Positions 1-11,615 of a stretch of 64,000 nt of DNA are shown in pieces (within the stretch, counting starts at the first letter, position 1; every line of letters begins with the position of its first letter). The notes below the pieces were generated by a model, which had not been told where the DNA came from, did no database searches, and worked only from the letters and a program-made list of their open reading frames with translations. Source of the stretch: Marisa cornuarietis (lineage: Eukaryota > Mollusca > Gastropoda > Architaenioglossa > Ampullariidae); contig SMMW01000032.1 in the NCBI GenBank assembly GCA_004794655.1, forward strand, positions 496,001 through 560,000, read 5' to 3'. The position numbers were made by a program, and so were the translations under genes.

Positions 1-64
1 CCATTTTAACAGGTAATGACATTTGCATTGTTATCTTTGTGGTGTTTGTGTGTGTGTGTTCTAG

Positions 65-1777
65 AATAATCGGGCGACGCAAGAAGAGAACAGTACATGG
101 AGTTCTTCCACGATGGTAGTCCGAAATTACAACAACAATATTAAACCAACATTTTTCATATCCGCTGTACAGAATGGGAAAACCAGTGGAATGATTAAAG
201 AAAAGTGGAGATATTGTGTGCATGGAGGTATGATATAAATATTACTTATTTTGGTCTTTTCTTGCATTTGTTCTGGTGCACAGTAAATGTTGACAGGCAC
301 AGACCAAAACCAAAGGGTCAGCTGTACATGAAAGCATTTAAAAGTGGAGACAGGGCAGCAAACATAAATGGTCTGCTGTGCTGAGACATGGCATGTAAGA
401 AGTGGAGCCCGCAGACCACAAGCTTCTTTCACTGCATTTTACTTTTCCTGGTCAAACAGTTAACTTTGCTGCTAGTTGGGTAGAGGCTCCTTTCTATTCT
501 CTGCTGTGAGAGCCTTAAATCAGGAACATCAAATCAGTTCAGGGCGCAAGCATGACCGTGGATTTTAATAAACTCCCATTAGAGACCTAGCTGGTTCAAC
601 TGTGCCTTTATCTGTCCAGGAATTTCTTTTCTTTTTGATGTTTTACTACACTTTATTAATGTTGAAACATCCTATTTCAGAATATAATTAACTTGGGGCT
701 GAAGAATAAATTATTGTTACAATGAAATGAAATGTTACGATAAAACACAGCAATAAGTTTTTGATTGTTAAACTATTTCCTCATTTATCATACAAATAAT
801 AAATATGTTTTTGTCCCTCCTTATATCTTTTTATCACCAGTAAAAGCTGCTGCCCATTCTGTCTGAAGCATTGAGTGGTTATTTTGCAATTTTCATTTTT
901 AATCATCACGAAAGAAATTATATATCAATAACAAGAATAATTTTGAGAGAAACCTAACTATCCTAACTGTTCCTGTCACCAGAACAACAACATATGGTCA
1001 CAGGACTTTTGGCTACTGTGCTGCAAAACAATGGAACTCTCTTCCTTTCCATATCCGCCACCTTCCTACAACTGAATCTTTCAAATCTGCACTGAAAACG
1101 CACCTCTTCCTTGAGCATTACTCCTAACATAGTCCACAATGCTAGTCCTTCTTAACCCCGCCCCCTTCCCTCTTGCGACTTTACCCATCTTTCTCGCAGA
1201 ATCACTATATTTCTCTGTTCCTGTTACTTGATGCCTTTTGTTTTCTGTTTCGTCAGTACTGTCGTTTTCTTTCGTCCCCTTTGTTCTGTATCTACTTAGT
1301 CCACGTCTCTTCCTCGTTTTAAGCGCTAAGAGCATGCTCTTATTATTATTATTATTAAACCTCTGAATACTAGTCTACAGAACAAATTTACTGGTCAGCA
1401 AGCTGTTGGATTAATACACCTTCTGCTCTACAGCGCCTGAAAAAGTGAAATCACTAGCTGTGAGAAGCATACCAGTAGATTCAACCCAACTGGAGGTGAC
1501 GTTTGAACGTGCAGATACTGACACCTCTGACTGTAAAGGAGGTCGGCCAGCTTACTTTGTAATCAGCTGGAAAGAATGTTCAAATGGATGTAAACAATAC
1601 CAGGATTCAAACAGTATGACACTACATTTAATTTTTAAGACTGTGTGAGCATGTTGTGCATATGTGTGTGTGCTCGTGCGCATGCTTATGCAGATATGCT
1701 TAATCATTCTGTGTGTGCATGCACACATATACACATGTAAAAGAGAATAAGAGAGATGCATAAAATATTAATTAGAG

Positions 1778-1819
<42 letters not shown>

Positions 1820-4800
1820 AGATAAATGTCTCAAAATGCTTTTTGATACACACATATTTTGGTCGTTTTGCTTAAGATTTTTTGACAGTGAATGCCTACC
1901 ACAAAGGACCCTTCACACTTAATGGCCTTACAGAGTCCACAGATTACTGTGTATGGGTCAAAACCGTAGGCAGTGACAACGGAAACTTTTCTTTGACTTG
2001 CAAAGTGGGAATGACAGCAAGTGAGTTCACTGAAATAACTCCAGGAGCCTGCAGAGAGAGAGAGTTAAAGTTTTGATTGGTGTCAAAACTATATATAACT
2101 TGTTGAAGTAATGTGTATTCTAGCCTCATAGCTAGGTTTCGAATCTTAGTTGTTGTAGATACTTCTTAGGGATTTGAATTTCATATAGTCTTATAATGTA
2201 GAAGAATTATTACATGGCCTGTGGATATCTCATCACAATTTGTTCTATGGACATTCAGGGTCATATTGTGTGACTGAATAGATAAGTTTATGCAGTCTGA
2301 GTGTATGCATATTTCCAAATTTCTGTATTTGTGTCTACCATGACTTGAGTTATTATTTAAAACGCATGGCTTCCCCAGTGAAGAAAGTGTTTCTGTTCAA
2401 GCATAAAACAGAAAGGAGAGAATGACAAGAGTGTCCAAAGGCAAAGAGTTGACCTGTTCTAGACCATGTAGTAAGACTGATCTCAGGCAGAGCGAAGTAA
2501 ACAAAAGCAATTGATGAAAACTGTCTTCAATAGACATTACAGAAACCTTGAATAATAAGTGCAGCTGTACAGAAGTTCTGAATATGTGTTATAAAAGATA
2601 TGTGATCTACAGTTGCAGACCATATCCAGTCACTGGTGTTTCCACTTTAAAAGGCCAATGTAGACATTATTTGCAGAATTATCTTTGAAAATATCATTCG
2701 GTGCATGTATTTTTAAATTGAAATATGTCCGACTCTGGTCAACATCAAATATTTAAAAAAAAAACCAGACATTTTTCATTTTTTCTTTGCAGAAAGCAAC
2801 ACTGAAGTTATCATTGTGGCTGTTATGCTTGTTGGTGTTACAGTTTTCTCTTTGGGGTGAGAGCTTGTTTTGTGTAATTCAAGTATACATCTCCTGTTTG
2901 GCTCCCATGGGCAGATATTTTTGTCCATAAGTTTAAGTCAGCTTTATAAGTGAGTGGGTGACATCTAGATGCACTGTTATGAAAATTTATTTACAAGAAT
3001 TTGTTTCACTAAGTGAAGGACATGCATTGATGAGGGACACAACCTTTGTGACAGTCATTGATCATACAATGTCATGCCACTACTTTCACTTATCTGTAAA
3101 CACCTAAGCACAACATAAGTTGTTTTTTCCTCTCTCCCTCTCTCTCAGACCCCCACACACAAAACTACCAGACTTCACCCCTCCTACACACACACACACT
3201 TGTCAGGGGTACTACTACATGTACATATATTACCTTCATTGCTGATAAGTGAAGTTGTGCCCACGAACACACTTATTTTTTAATATTCTTGACTAGTGAC
3301 AAAAATACATAATTAACAACTAACAAGTCAACACCCTTATCACATTTGTGAATTGTAGCCTGCTTTCTTGTCAATTTTATATACTCTGAGAGTAAGAGTG
3401 AGTGAGAGAGAGAATGGCAGTATTTTGCTACCAGAAGTGCATGAGAAATAAAATACTGTGATGTGTAATGAGTCATTTACTATTTGAATTCTTTTTGAAT
3501 GTTTGTAGATGTGTCCTCACTTATTGCTATTGGAGGAGGTCAAAGGCTAAAATAGAAGCTATTCATGTTGTCTGGCCGAAGCCCAACACTAAGGTTTGTG
3601 CAGTACATTCATTCTTTCGGTGATCTGTTTTGATAATCAAGGAAAATAATTAACAGGCTGAAAAAAATATCCCAACCAGTGTTATTATTTTTTAAAATGT
3701 TTGTAGTTTGTAGCTGTGTAGTGAAAGGTGAGCAGTCATCAGATACATCTCTTATTTCTGGCAGCGGTCTCTCCTGCATGAAAGACCAGGGAGTGCTTTT
3801 CCATTTTTCACCAAAGTTCCCGCAAGACCCAGGCATGTTCTGTCCGGAGATTCTGGAATTGAAGATGGAGGTGCTGATGCTATGTATATGAGGTCAATGT
3901 TGACAGAAAGTGGTGACAACAAGCCATGCTGTACACAAGCAACAACCGGTAAATTAAAAAAAAATACCACGACAAAAAAAAAACAATACAATGTATAGCC
4001 AGTACTGTCTAGTATGACTGAATTAGAATGGAGATGACAAAGTGATCTGCCTGTGATTGTAGTAAATTCCAGCATTGCTAGGTGTAGGTGTACTTGTCAA
4101 AAGTAGTATGGTCGTCTGGTGATGCAAGATGGAGGCTGTGAGGCTGCCAAGTTGTTTGAAGAATTAAGCAGTCTTTAGATGGGGCTGGATCGTTTGGGTG
4201 TTATCTCCTATTTTTTTCAGCAAGAATGTCTTAAAAGTTTACAGAGCTTATGTTCTGCAGGAATTTCCAAGCATTAGCTTTCACTCTTGCAATCAATAAA
4301 ATATGTTTTCAGTATTTGATACTGAGCCAGTCCCTTTACTCGTCACAGTGATGTGTTCTATATAGCAATTATCAGAAGAGAGATAAATTGCAGTGCAGCA
4401 CAAAATAAACTACTGGTTTATCAGAATTAAAAATGCTCCATAGGAATATGATTGCAAAACATATGCATGCAAGAACTGGCATTACAAGTAAGACAAGATT
4501 TAATGGTGCAGGAAATCAGGCTAAGTTCTGGTTTGACAAATCCAAATTATCAATATAATAATGGAAGCAGTTCTGTCAAAGGTAGCATATCATCATTTGA
4601 AAATGAAATATTATTATCTTCATAATTTGCTTTACCTAGTGAATGTCTTTACATATAAACTTCTTAACTTCTTCTGTATTTCTTTCTTTCAGTCAACAAC
4701 CGTGCCCTTCCTTATTCTAAGGAATTGTCTTGGTGTTCGGAGTCCGTAAGCGGCTCTCACTTGCACATGGAACAGGAGGATAACCAGTCCCGGTCAATTC

Positions 4801-5042
4801 TGCGGTACCAGCTGGTGGGCCTCCAACCAGCCGACAGTTCTGCTGTGTGTGACGACAACGAGGAGACAGAGGACAGCGAGGAAGAAGAGGAGTTGAGTGA
4901 CAGCGAGTTGTCGTCAGAGTTTAACAACTCCTCCCAGCACAACCTCAGCGATGGCTCTTTCACCACCTACCCCTTGTCTTATTCGGGGAATATTCTGTCA
5001 AGACTCCCCGAAGCTTTGTTTCAACCTTCAGGACAAGTGTAA
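65..5042 (+). CDS. Type I cytokine receptor-like protein, copy A (3' part only)
   Basis: Seven exons join in phase: 65-227, 1434-1613, 1889-2020, 2793-2856, 3509-3593, 3765-3948 and 4693-5042 (TAA). They give 385 residues; the 5' exons lie before the window. Residues 1-158 form the end of a fibronectin-III-like ectodomain. Residues about 164-187 are a membrane helix (VIIVAVMLVGVTVF core), followed by a basic stop-transfer (WRRSKAK). At 202-205 is WPKP, resembling the JAK-binding box1 of gp130-type receptors. The cytoplasmic tail has a Gly/Asp-rich patch (SGIEDGGADAMYM), a YQLV motif, an acidic Glu/Ser run and no enzyme domain. Exon phases equal those of the last seven exons of the gene at 11616-24028, so the two are tandem paralogues. 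The exon at 3765 was chosen because only its acceptor (TTTCTGGCAG) keeps the frame open on both sides. No WSXWS box is visible, so the class assignment rests on architecture and box1. Confidence 0.8.
959..1358 (+). mobile_element. 3' fragment of a CR1/L2-like LINE
   Basis: This 5'-truncated stretch is nearly identical to the 3' half of the copy at 30235-31012. It begins at TATCCTAACTGTTCC, carries the end of the element's ORF (KSALKTHLFLEHYS) and ends in a (TTA)n tail at about 1341-1358. Relative to the other copy it lacks about 35 bp just before the tail. It sits in the first visible intron of receptor copy A, in sense orientation. Confidence 0.8.
1779..1817. repeat. (GT)n microsatellite
   Basis: A short GA tract runs into about 18 GT dinucleotides, ending in GAGAGA. 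It is intronic, about 70 bp upstream of the receptor A exon at 1889. Confidence 0.95.
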
Positions 5043-5855
5043 CATGAACGAAACTCAGACACTGTGTCTTCGTGTCCTGATGAAAATGAAGATGATAATT
5101 TTAGATGAGATTAAAAACTGGTGTTGGTGGATAAGATATATATATATACACACACACGTATGCAGACTATACTACGATATGCTGTATGGTGCAACCTCGA
5201 CCATCCTTCTGTGACCTAATGACCTGAGTAAAAAAAAAAGAAAAAAAAAAGAGGTGTGCCCAGAGACACTTAAGGAAAAGACAACCATCACTGCGCGCGC
5301 AGTGGGTCAGCACTGACTCAACTCCAGTCAAGCTTAACTTATTGACAGGCAGCTTCCGGTCTCTTTGTTTTGTACCCGCAAGCATAATTGCAATTATTAT
5401 AATAGAATCCTTGGATACTGAAGAAATCGTCTTAGAAAGTATGCTTTAATATATATTTTAATATATAAATCATAATGTAAAATATATTTGTTCAGACAGA
5501 GCGGTGTATCATAGTATATATGTATTTATTTCGAAGTCAAGATTGTCAGCAATCTCTCGCTCTCTACCTCATTGTCTTTCTGAGTGGTTGCTGAATGCGG
5601 TTTGTAGCGAGTTTATCGTTTCTTAATGAATTTAATTCAGGATGAATTCAGACTAAGGCAAGGTACCTTAAACTCCATTTATTCTGTAACACATTTTTAA
5701 CATGTTGTTTTGAACACATTCACATCGTGCGTTGTGTTATCTTATCAAACTATTTAACATATTATAACAGATTTAATATTATAATAGATTACTTATTATC
5801 TTCACAAACAAACAAACACACACACACACAAACACACGTGCACGCGCTCTCGGAA
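5043..5855. other. 3' flank of receptor A; no gene seen
   Basis: AT-rich sequence follows the stop codon of receptor A and presumably includes its 3' UTR, but no canonical AATAAA was located close to the stop. Poly-A patches lie near 5229-5250 and a CA-rich stretch at 5810-5837. The short ORFs are composition-driven. Confidence 0.5.
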
Positions 5856-5917
5856 CAGCTTTCTTATAGGTGGTTTTGCGACGCCATAACAAAAATGGCT
5901 TACCTGTAGGCGGAGCT

Positions 5918-5956
5918 ATGCAAATTAGTGACGTCACTATTACGTCACTCATCTTC
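5918..5956. promoter_or_regulatory. Octamer plus paired CRE-like sites
   Basis: ATGCAAAT (POU octamer) at 5918-5925 is followed by a full TGACGTCA at 5929-5936 and a TTACGTCAC half-site near 5940. The motifs are exact, but no downstream gene is visible and they lie inside the left end of the candidate TIR element, so function is unproven. Confidence 0.3.
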
Positions 5957-5997
5957 TGCTCTCTCTCTCTCCTCGCTAAACTCCCCTGATATCGTCT

Positions 5998-6230
5998 CCT
6001 TCATCTTCTCCGAATCCTTCCTCCAATTCTTCCGAGAAATAATATCCACAAATGAACAAATTTTTTCCTGAAGTCACCTTCCCCATCTTCTTCGAATCCT
6101 TCCTCCAATTACTCCGAGAAATAATATCCAGAAATGAACAACATTTTTCCTGAAGTCGCCGTCCCCATCTTCTTCGAATCCTTCCTCCACTTTTTCCGAG
6201 AAATAATATCCAAAAATATACAGAATTTCT
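5998..6230. repeat. About 80-bp tandem repeat, 3 copies
   Basis: Copies start near 5998, 6077 and 6159. Each contains CGAATCCTTCCTCCA and GAGAAATAATATCC, with roughly 80-82 bp spacing. The reverse-strand ORF across this region comes from the repeat, not from a gene. Confidence 0.8.
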
Positions 6231-6530
6231 CCTCCCCCCAAAATTGCGTAAAACTACCAAATCACTTAACTTCTTCTGTCTCCTCACTTTCCTTGAATTC
6301 CACAATTGCACCACAAATTTTCGCGAAATTTCCACGCACACTCGCCATCTTCAATCCTCTCGAATTTCTATCGTCTGCTCACATCAAATCCAAACTTTTC
6401 CCGCGCAAAATATCACATGACTAAAACCAGCCAATAATTTAACGACTAAAACTAGCCAATAATTTAACACAACTACATGTCAATCACCATCACGTCACTC
6501 GACCAGTCAACATTTGTCCTCTACAATAAA

Positions 6531-6578
6531 ACCTACCCCTAACCCACACCCCTAACCAAAACCCAAACCCTAACCCCA
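6531..6578. repeat. Degenerate telomere-like (CCCTAA) tract
   Basis: A C-rich stretch contains repeated CCCTAA/CCCCTAA words (for example AAACCCTAACCCC) separated by CCCACA or AAAA interruptions. It is an imperfect interstitial version of the animal telomere repeat TTAGGG read on the other strand. Confidence 0.55.
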
Positions 6579-6713
6579 CTTCATAAATCACACACAACAC
6601 CAACCAATGCCCACCCTCACACCCCTCTCAAATATCGATCCTACCCGGTCTCCCCTCCCACAAAATAGCACAGCCCGCCGTGACCTAGTAAATCCACCTA
6701 TATGAAAGTTCTG

Positions 6714-9046
6714 CCACCTTTAAATTGTGTCGACTTTTGCATGAAGGGCAGTCTGGAATCGCAGATCTAGTGCCTGGCATCTCAAAATAATTAAGACAGC
6801 AGCTCTGTGACACACTGTGTAAAGTGAAACCGGAAAAAACGAGGCAATGACTTAATTAGTCCAGCGCATGCGCGTCACAGGTAATCTGTTCTCACGCTAT
6901 ACCGAGCTGCTAGTCCCTTTCTATTTAAAATCTCTGGGTATGGTATGTACATTTGTTGTTTGAGGACGTTTCTGCCCATGTAATTACTTTTCCTACTTTA
7001 CTTATTGAAATGACATTCTAGTTTTGTTCTGTTTTATTTTTATTTTTACGTTTGTTGTTGTGAGTTAAGCATCTTTAAATTAATTTACTGCAATACCGAG
7101 AAAAGCAGATATTAAGAGATAAGAAAACACACGCACACACACAGAATCAGAAAACAAACATGGATTTGCTGAGGTATGAATGTATTTAGTCAAAAAGCAA
7201 AAAAAAAAAAAAAGTGTCCAGCAATGTGTTTGAAATTTTACAAATATTGCAGATAAAACTCCCATGCGTATACAAAATGACCACAGATGTCTCCACGGAC
7301 TTCATGGAGTAAGAGTATAAATATCCACACACACACACACACACGACACACACACACTCTCTCTCTCTCTCACGCGCGCGCGCGCTGTCTAAACGATTAT
7401 TTTGATCAGTGTTTTCTTTCTCCCTTAGCGCACTAAAATATGAAGCATACAAACCTTTTTCTTCAAAGAGAAAAATTTACCTTTTCACAAATGGTTTTAA
7501 TCTGTCTCAGACTAGTTAAAGTTTTACCACAGAGTTTTAAATACCTCCATGTGAGCAGATTTGGGATTATGGGTGGTAATCAAGTTGTGGCGAGAGCGAA
7601 GATAATGCAAGTGTTGAGGCAAACGATCGCTTATCGCCTTCATTTGAAGCAAGTTGGACATGGAGGCCTGATAAAGCCTTGTAATCATGACAAACCCGTG
7701 TCTGGTCCTGCCACAAGTATACAAGCTTCAGCCACCGTCGATGGTGAAGGAGAAGAGAGACGCAGGGGTGATGTCAGTCACTGTTATCTCACAGAAATAT
7801 GGCTGGCGTCAGATAACTGTTATCACACCTGACATTATTATGAAACGACCCCCAGTTGTCTCAGTTGCTATGGCATCGATCAAATTAGTGCTGGGTATTT
7901 TCATTCGTTGTTACACTTACAACATTGCATTTTATGCATTGTTTATTTTGTTAATAATCTCTTGGGACGTGAATTTAATAAAATGTATTATTTATTCTGA
8001 ACATGCGATGCGTTAAAAACAGGAGATAGTCTGACATTGTCTTGTTATATGACTGATAGTGTGCACGAATAAGCACAAGTCTTTTTAATGTTGTGATAAG
8101 GTTATCTGGAGTAACTGCTATGGAAGACCCACCAGGTATTGATAGTCACGTGAGCCGCAAGTAGGTGAGGCCATGCGCTGTGTTCTCTTGCATCTTGTCA
8201 CCAAGTGGTGTGTCAGTGATGTGCACTCGGGACCAACCCATGCCATCATCAATACATTCTTCCCAAACAAGTGATTTTCTCGACTGTGACTGATAGGTGG
8301 CTGGTTCACGACTTCAGAAGTGAGTTGCCAGACATGTTTCTTTCATCGACCATTTACAGTTTATGTTCGGACATTGTTCTTATGTGTTCTTCATAAACCC
8401 TATGCGTACTTCCGAGTGAGCTATACCCAGAGCATTCATCTCTTCTACATTGATCATGAATTCATCCCATACACTTGCTTTCATTAGTAATTTGTTCGAA
8501 CTGATGTTTACTGAATGTGTAAGAACTTCCGGTGATACTTATTTCAACATTAGGTGTTGACATAATTTCACTTCTTCCAAACATCCTAAAATGAAATCTT
8601 AGACTATACACATCAGATACAGGTTTCGTAAGGATTTGTTTCCCTGTATATATTACTGTGCTCACAAAAGTCACGGACACTTTTATGAATAACATTTTTA
8701 TTTATAAAATAGGAGGACGAAAACTCATGCAACCACTTAGTGTACTGTATACACATTTCCGTCAGAGTGTAACAGTAATGTAGAATATAGATGAACTTCA
8801 GACTCGATAAACTTTGACTCCAGCCTCGACGAGACAGAAAATATCAACCGATAAAGACACAGATCAAAGGACTATAAACTTCTCCAGCACAACAATAATT
8901 GCTAACAAATTAAAAAGGTTCTATTATTATTATTAGAACTATATTAGGCTGGTTGTAACGATGACAGCAGTGACAGGACTTGCTAAATACAGGGTGTTTA
9001 GGTGGTGGTACTAAAAACGAGAACTCGGTATATACTGAGTTATTAG
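6714..9046. other. Intergenic; no recognised gene
   Basis: AT-rich DNA with a CA/CT/CG microsatellite block at about 7325-7386 and a poly-A run at 7200-7214. Overlapping 60-130-codon ORFs at 7440-8016 and 8118-8309 show no family motif, membrane segment or splice context I can support. Confidence 0.5.
6864..6873. promoter_or_regulatory. NRF1-type palindrome
   Basis: GCGCATGCGC is an exact match to the core NRF1 consensus. No coding exon was recognised nearby, so it may mark an unrecognised promoter or be chance. Confidence 0.25.
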
Positions 9047-9715
9047 AGCTCACAATAGTAGCTACACTGTATGACCAGAACTCGGGGTAGTAGCTACACT
9101 GTATGACCAGAACTCGGGGTAGTAGCTACACTGCATGACCAGAACTCGGGGTAGTAGCTACACTGTATGACCAGAACTCGGGGTAGTAGCTACAATGTAT
9201 GACCAGAACTCGGGGTAGTAGCTACACTGCATGACCAGAACTCGGGGTAGTAGCTACACTGCATGACCAGAACTCGGGGTAGTAGCTACACTGTATGACC
9301 AGAACTCGGGGTAGTAGCTACAATGTATGACCAGAACTCGGGGTAGTAGCTACACTGCATGACCAGAACTCGGGGTAGTAGCTACACTGTATGACCAGAA
9401 CTCGGGGTAGTAGCTACACTGTATGACCAGAACTCGGGGTATAGTAGCTACACTGTATGACCAGACTCGGGGTATAATAGCTACACTGTATGACCAGACT
9501 CGGGGTATAGTAGCTACACTGTATGACCAGACTCGGGGTATAATAGCTACACTGTATGACCAGACTCGGGGTATAGTAGCTACACTGTATGACCAGACTC
9601 GGGGTATAATAGCTACACTGTATGACCAGACTCGGGGTAGTAGCTACAATGTATGACCAGACTCGGGGTAGTAGCTACAATGTATGACCAGAACTCGGGA
9701 TAGTAGCTACACTTT
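9047..9715. repeat. 32/33-bp minisatellite, about 20 copies
   Basis: The unit is GGGGTAGTAGCTACACTGTA followed by TGACCAGAACTC (32 bp). From about 9430 a 33-bp variant (ACTC becomes CTC, TAGTAG becomes TATAGTAG or TATAATAG) takes over and the two versions alternate, giving a 66-bp higher-order unit. Because 33 is divisible by three, that half stays open and encodes an artificial 11-residue repeat (TRGIVATLYDQ). Confidence 0.95.
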
Positions 9716-10644
9716 ATGCTCCTGTATGACAATGTCATGCACATTTCTACAAATTAAAAACTGATATTTTTCTTTGTGACATCCCGTTTTCAAAAGTAAT
9801 TTTAATTAAGGCATTCTGTTATAACAAACAATGTGAATTTATTTCATTTCCGAATACCAAGGCAGTCGAAAACGAGGAAATGGGGAAGTAGCTATTTGCT
9901 TGACTGACATTGTGTCGCTCTCGCAGAATGTCAGTGACAGTGCGTTGGCCTTTGACCTGCTAGGAAATGTCACAGAATAATGGACTCATGGATTATTTCC
10001 CGAACAACCATCTGGCTGTTGCGGCCGAGATTTTGAGGAAGAAGAGATTTGGTAAAAATTCCATCTGCCACCCGCCCTCACCTTCCAAATCCCCCATCTT
10101 CTCACAAAGGAGTTTAACTTGAAGTAAGAAACGTGAGAAACACGGTTGATGGTGTGAAATATCACCATCACACTTTACTGTGCTGGTAGAATCCACACTC
10201 ATGATAGAATTAGCACAAACAAATGTGCTGCACTCAGTACTGTAGCAAAGTTTTACCAAAATCCTACACAAGGACGGATCATCATCTTCATCATCCCTTC
10301 CTCCTTTCCCCTCGTTCTTGATCAACATTTCTTCTAACTCATTTTATTTTCACTAGTTGTTCTTGCTGGCAAGGATATGAGTCGATGTATTTTTCAAGTT
10401 CAGTTTTATTTTTTTTAAAGATCAATACATCTTTCTATCACCTATTAAAAAATAACCCCAGATGTCAGCAAGCGAAAGTGTGTCCTTCATTGTTTGAGTC
10501 CCGGGTACAGAGTACAGGCGCACTTTGAACTTTGTGACATCTCGCTTTTAATTTCCTGCTGAGTGAGAATGATAAAACAAACAAATCTCTCTCTTCCGCG
10601 TTTACTCCCCCCCTCTCTCTTCTTCATCTTTCCCTCCATAAACT

Positions 10645-10676
10645 CCTCTCTCTCTCTCTGACACACACACACAGAG

Positions 10677-10740
<64 letters not shown>
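10645..10740. repeat. CT / CA / GCAC microsatellite block
   Basis: A CT tract passes into CA, then (GCAC)n, then (CA)n ending near 10740. This is simple sequence; the reverse-strand Cys/Val ORF over it is not coding. Confidence 0.95.
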
Positions 10741-11156
10741 CGTGCACATTCTCTCACCCACAAACGCTAGCCTTGCAGAATTATTCTGAAAACATTTCTA
10801 GAAGACTTATACTGTTGAGGTGGCATAGTCCGGTCCCAGGCCATATAAATGGCAAGACCTATGCATTGTCTGGAAGTTTCAGACGCAGATCTTTGGCAGA
10901 ACAAGGCAAGTGATTATTCAGGGATAAATCTCGCATGGCTGTGTTTTAAACCTGTAAACTGGAGTTTGTGTGTAGACCTGCTTGCTCATTCATTCATTCA
11001 TCTTAATTTTCGCAAAGATAGGTGGATAGACAGACTGTGCGTTTGTGTGAAACAGATTTTTTTTTTCATTGTCGTTTTTAAGGAATAATTTCTTTGGATG
11101 CCAATATATTAAAATATACACAAAGTTAATTGGCCTCGTAAAATGTATTTTTATAA

Positions 11157-11157
<1 letters not shown>

Positions 11158-11206
<49 letters not shown>

Positions 11207-11222
11207 AGAGAGAGAGAGAGAA
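11158..11222. repeat. (GT)n(GA)n microsatellite
   Basis: About 23 GT units run directly into GA units, upstream of the receptor B start. Confidence 0.95.
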
Positions 11223-11615
11223 TTATAAAACAATATTGTTCTTACTTCAATTATCCCCGACTGTAGGAAACAAAATTTACTTAACAAATCTTTCTTATCT
11301 ATCTTGCTAGATAGTTGACTGGTTGGATGATTCCTGTATGTATGTAATCAGGTAAGCATGCAGGGGCAGGGTAAATGAAGATATATGTTTGGCAAATATA
11401 TTTGTGTACCTAAGTCTAATAGGTGGATTGCATAATCAGGAAGAAATGTGCCAACGGTAAAATGTCTTTCCGTTATCGACAGCCACAGCAGTATCATGGA
11501 TTTGCAATGGAAGCTCACAACAGTACTGATGACAATTATAAAGACGAGATGAGTGTTACTGGAGACGATTGGCTGTTTGGATTTGGTTTCGACCATCTCA
11601 TTGGCTGACTGCTGA

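Larger units (their letters stand above)
5856..6713. mobile_element. Candidate non-autonomous TIR element
   Basis: The left end (5856-5877, CAGCTTTCTTATAGGTGG) is a good inverted match to the right end (6690-6713; reverse complement begins CAGAACTTTCATATAGGTGG). Between them are tandem repeats and no transposase. No convincing target-site duplication was found, so the exact ends and superfamily are unknown. Confidence 0.4.

Noticed and set aside
7440..8016. Two overlapping plus-strand ORFs of 130 and 109 codons
   Set aside because: No recognisable domain, no conserved splice arrangement, and competing ORFs of similar length exist on the other strand.
9423..9656. 77-codon ORF of 11-residue repeats
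   Set aside because: It exists only because the minisatellite unit is 33 bp. No start context, splice sites or family support.
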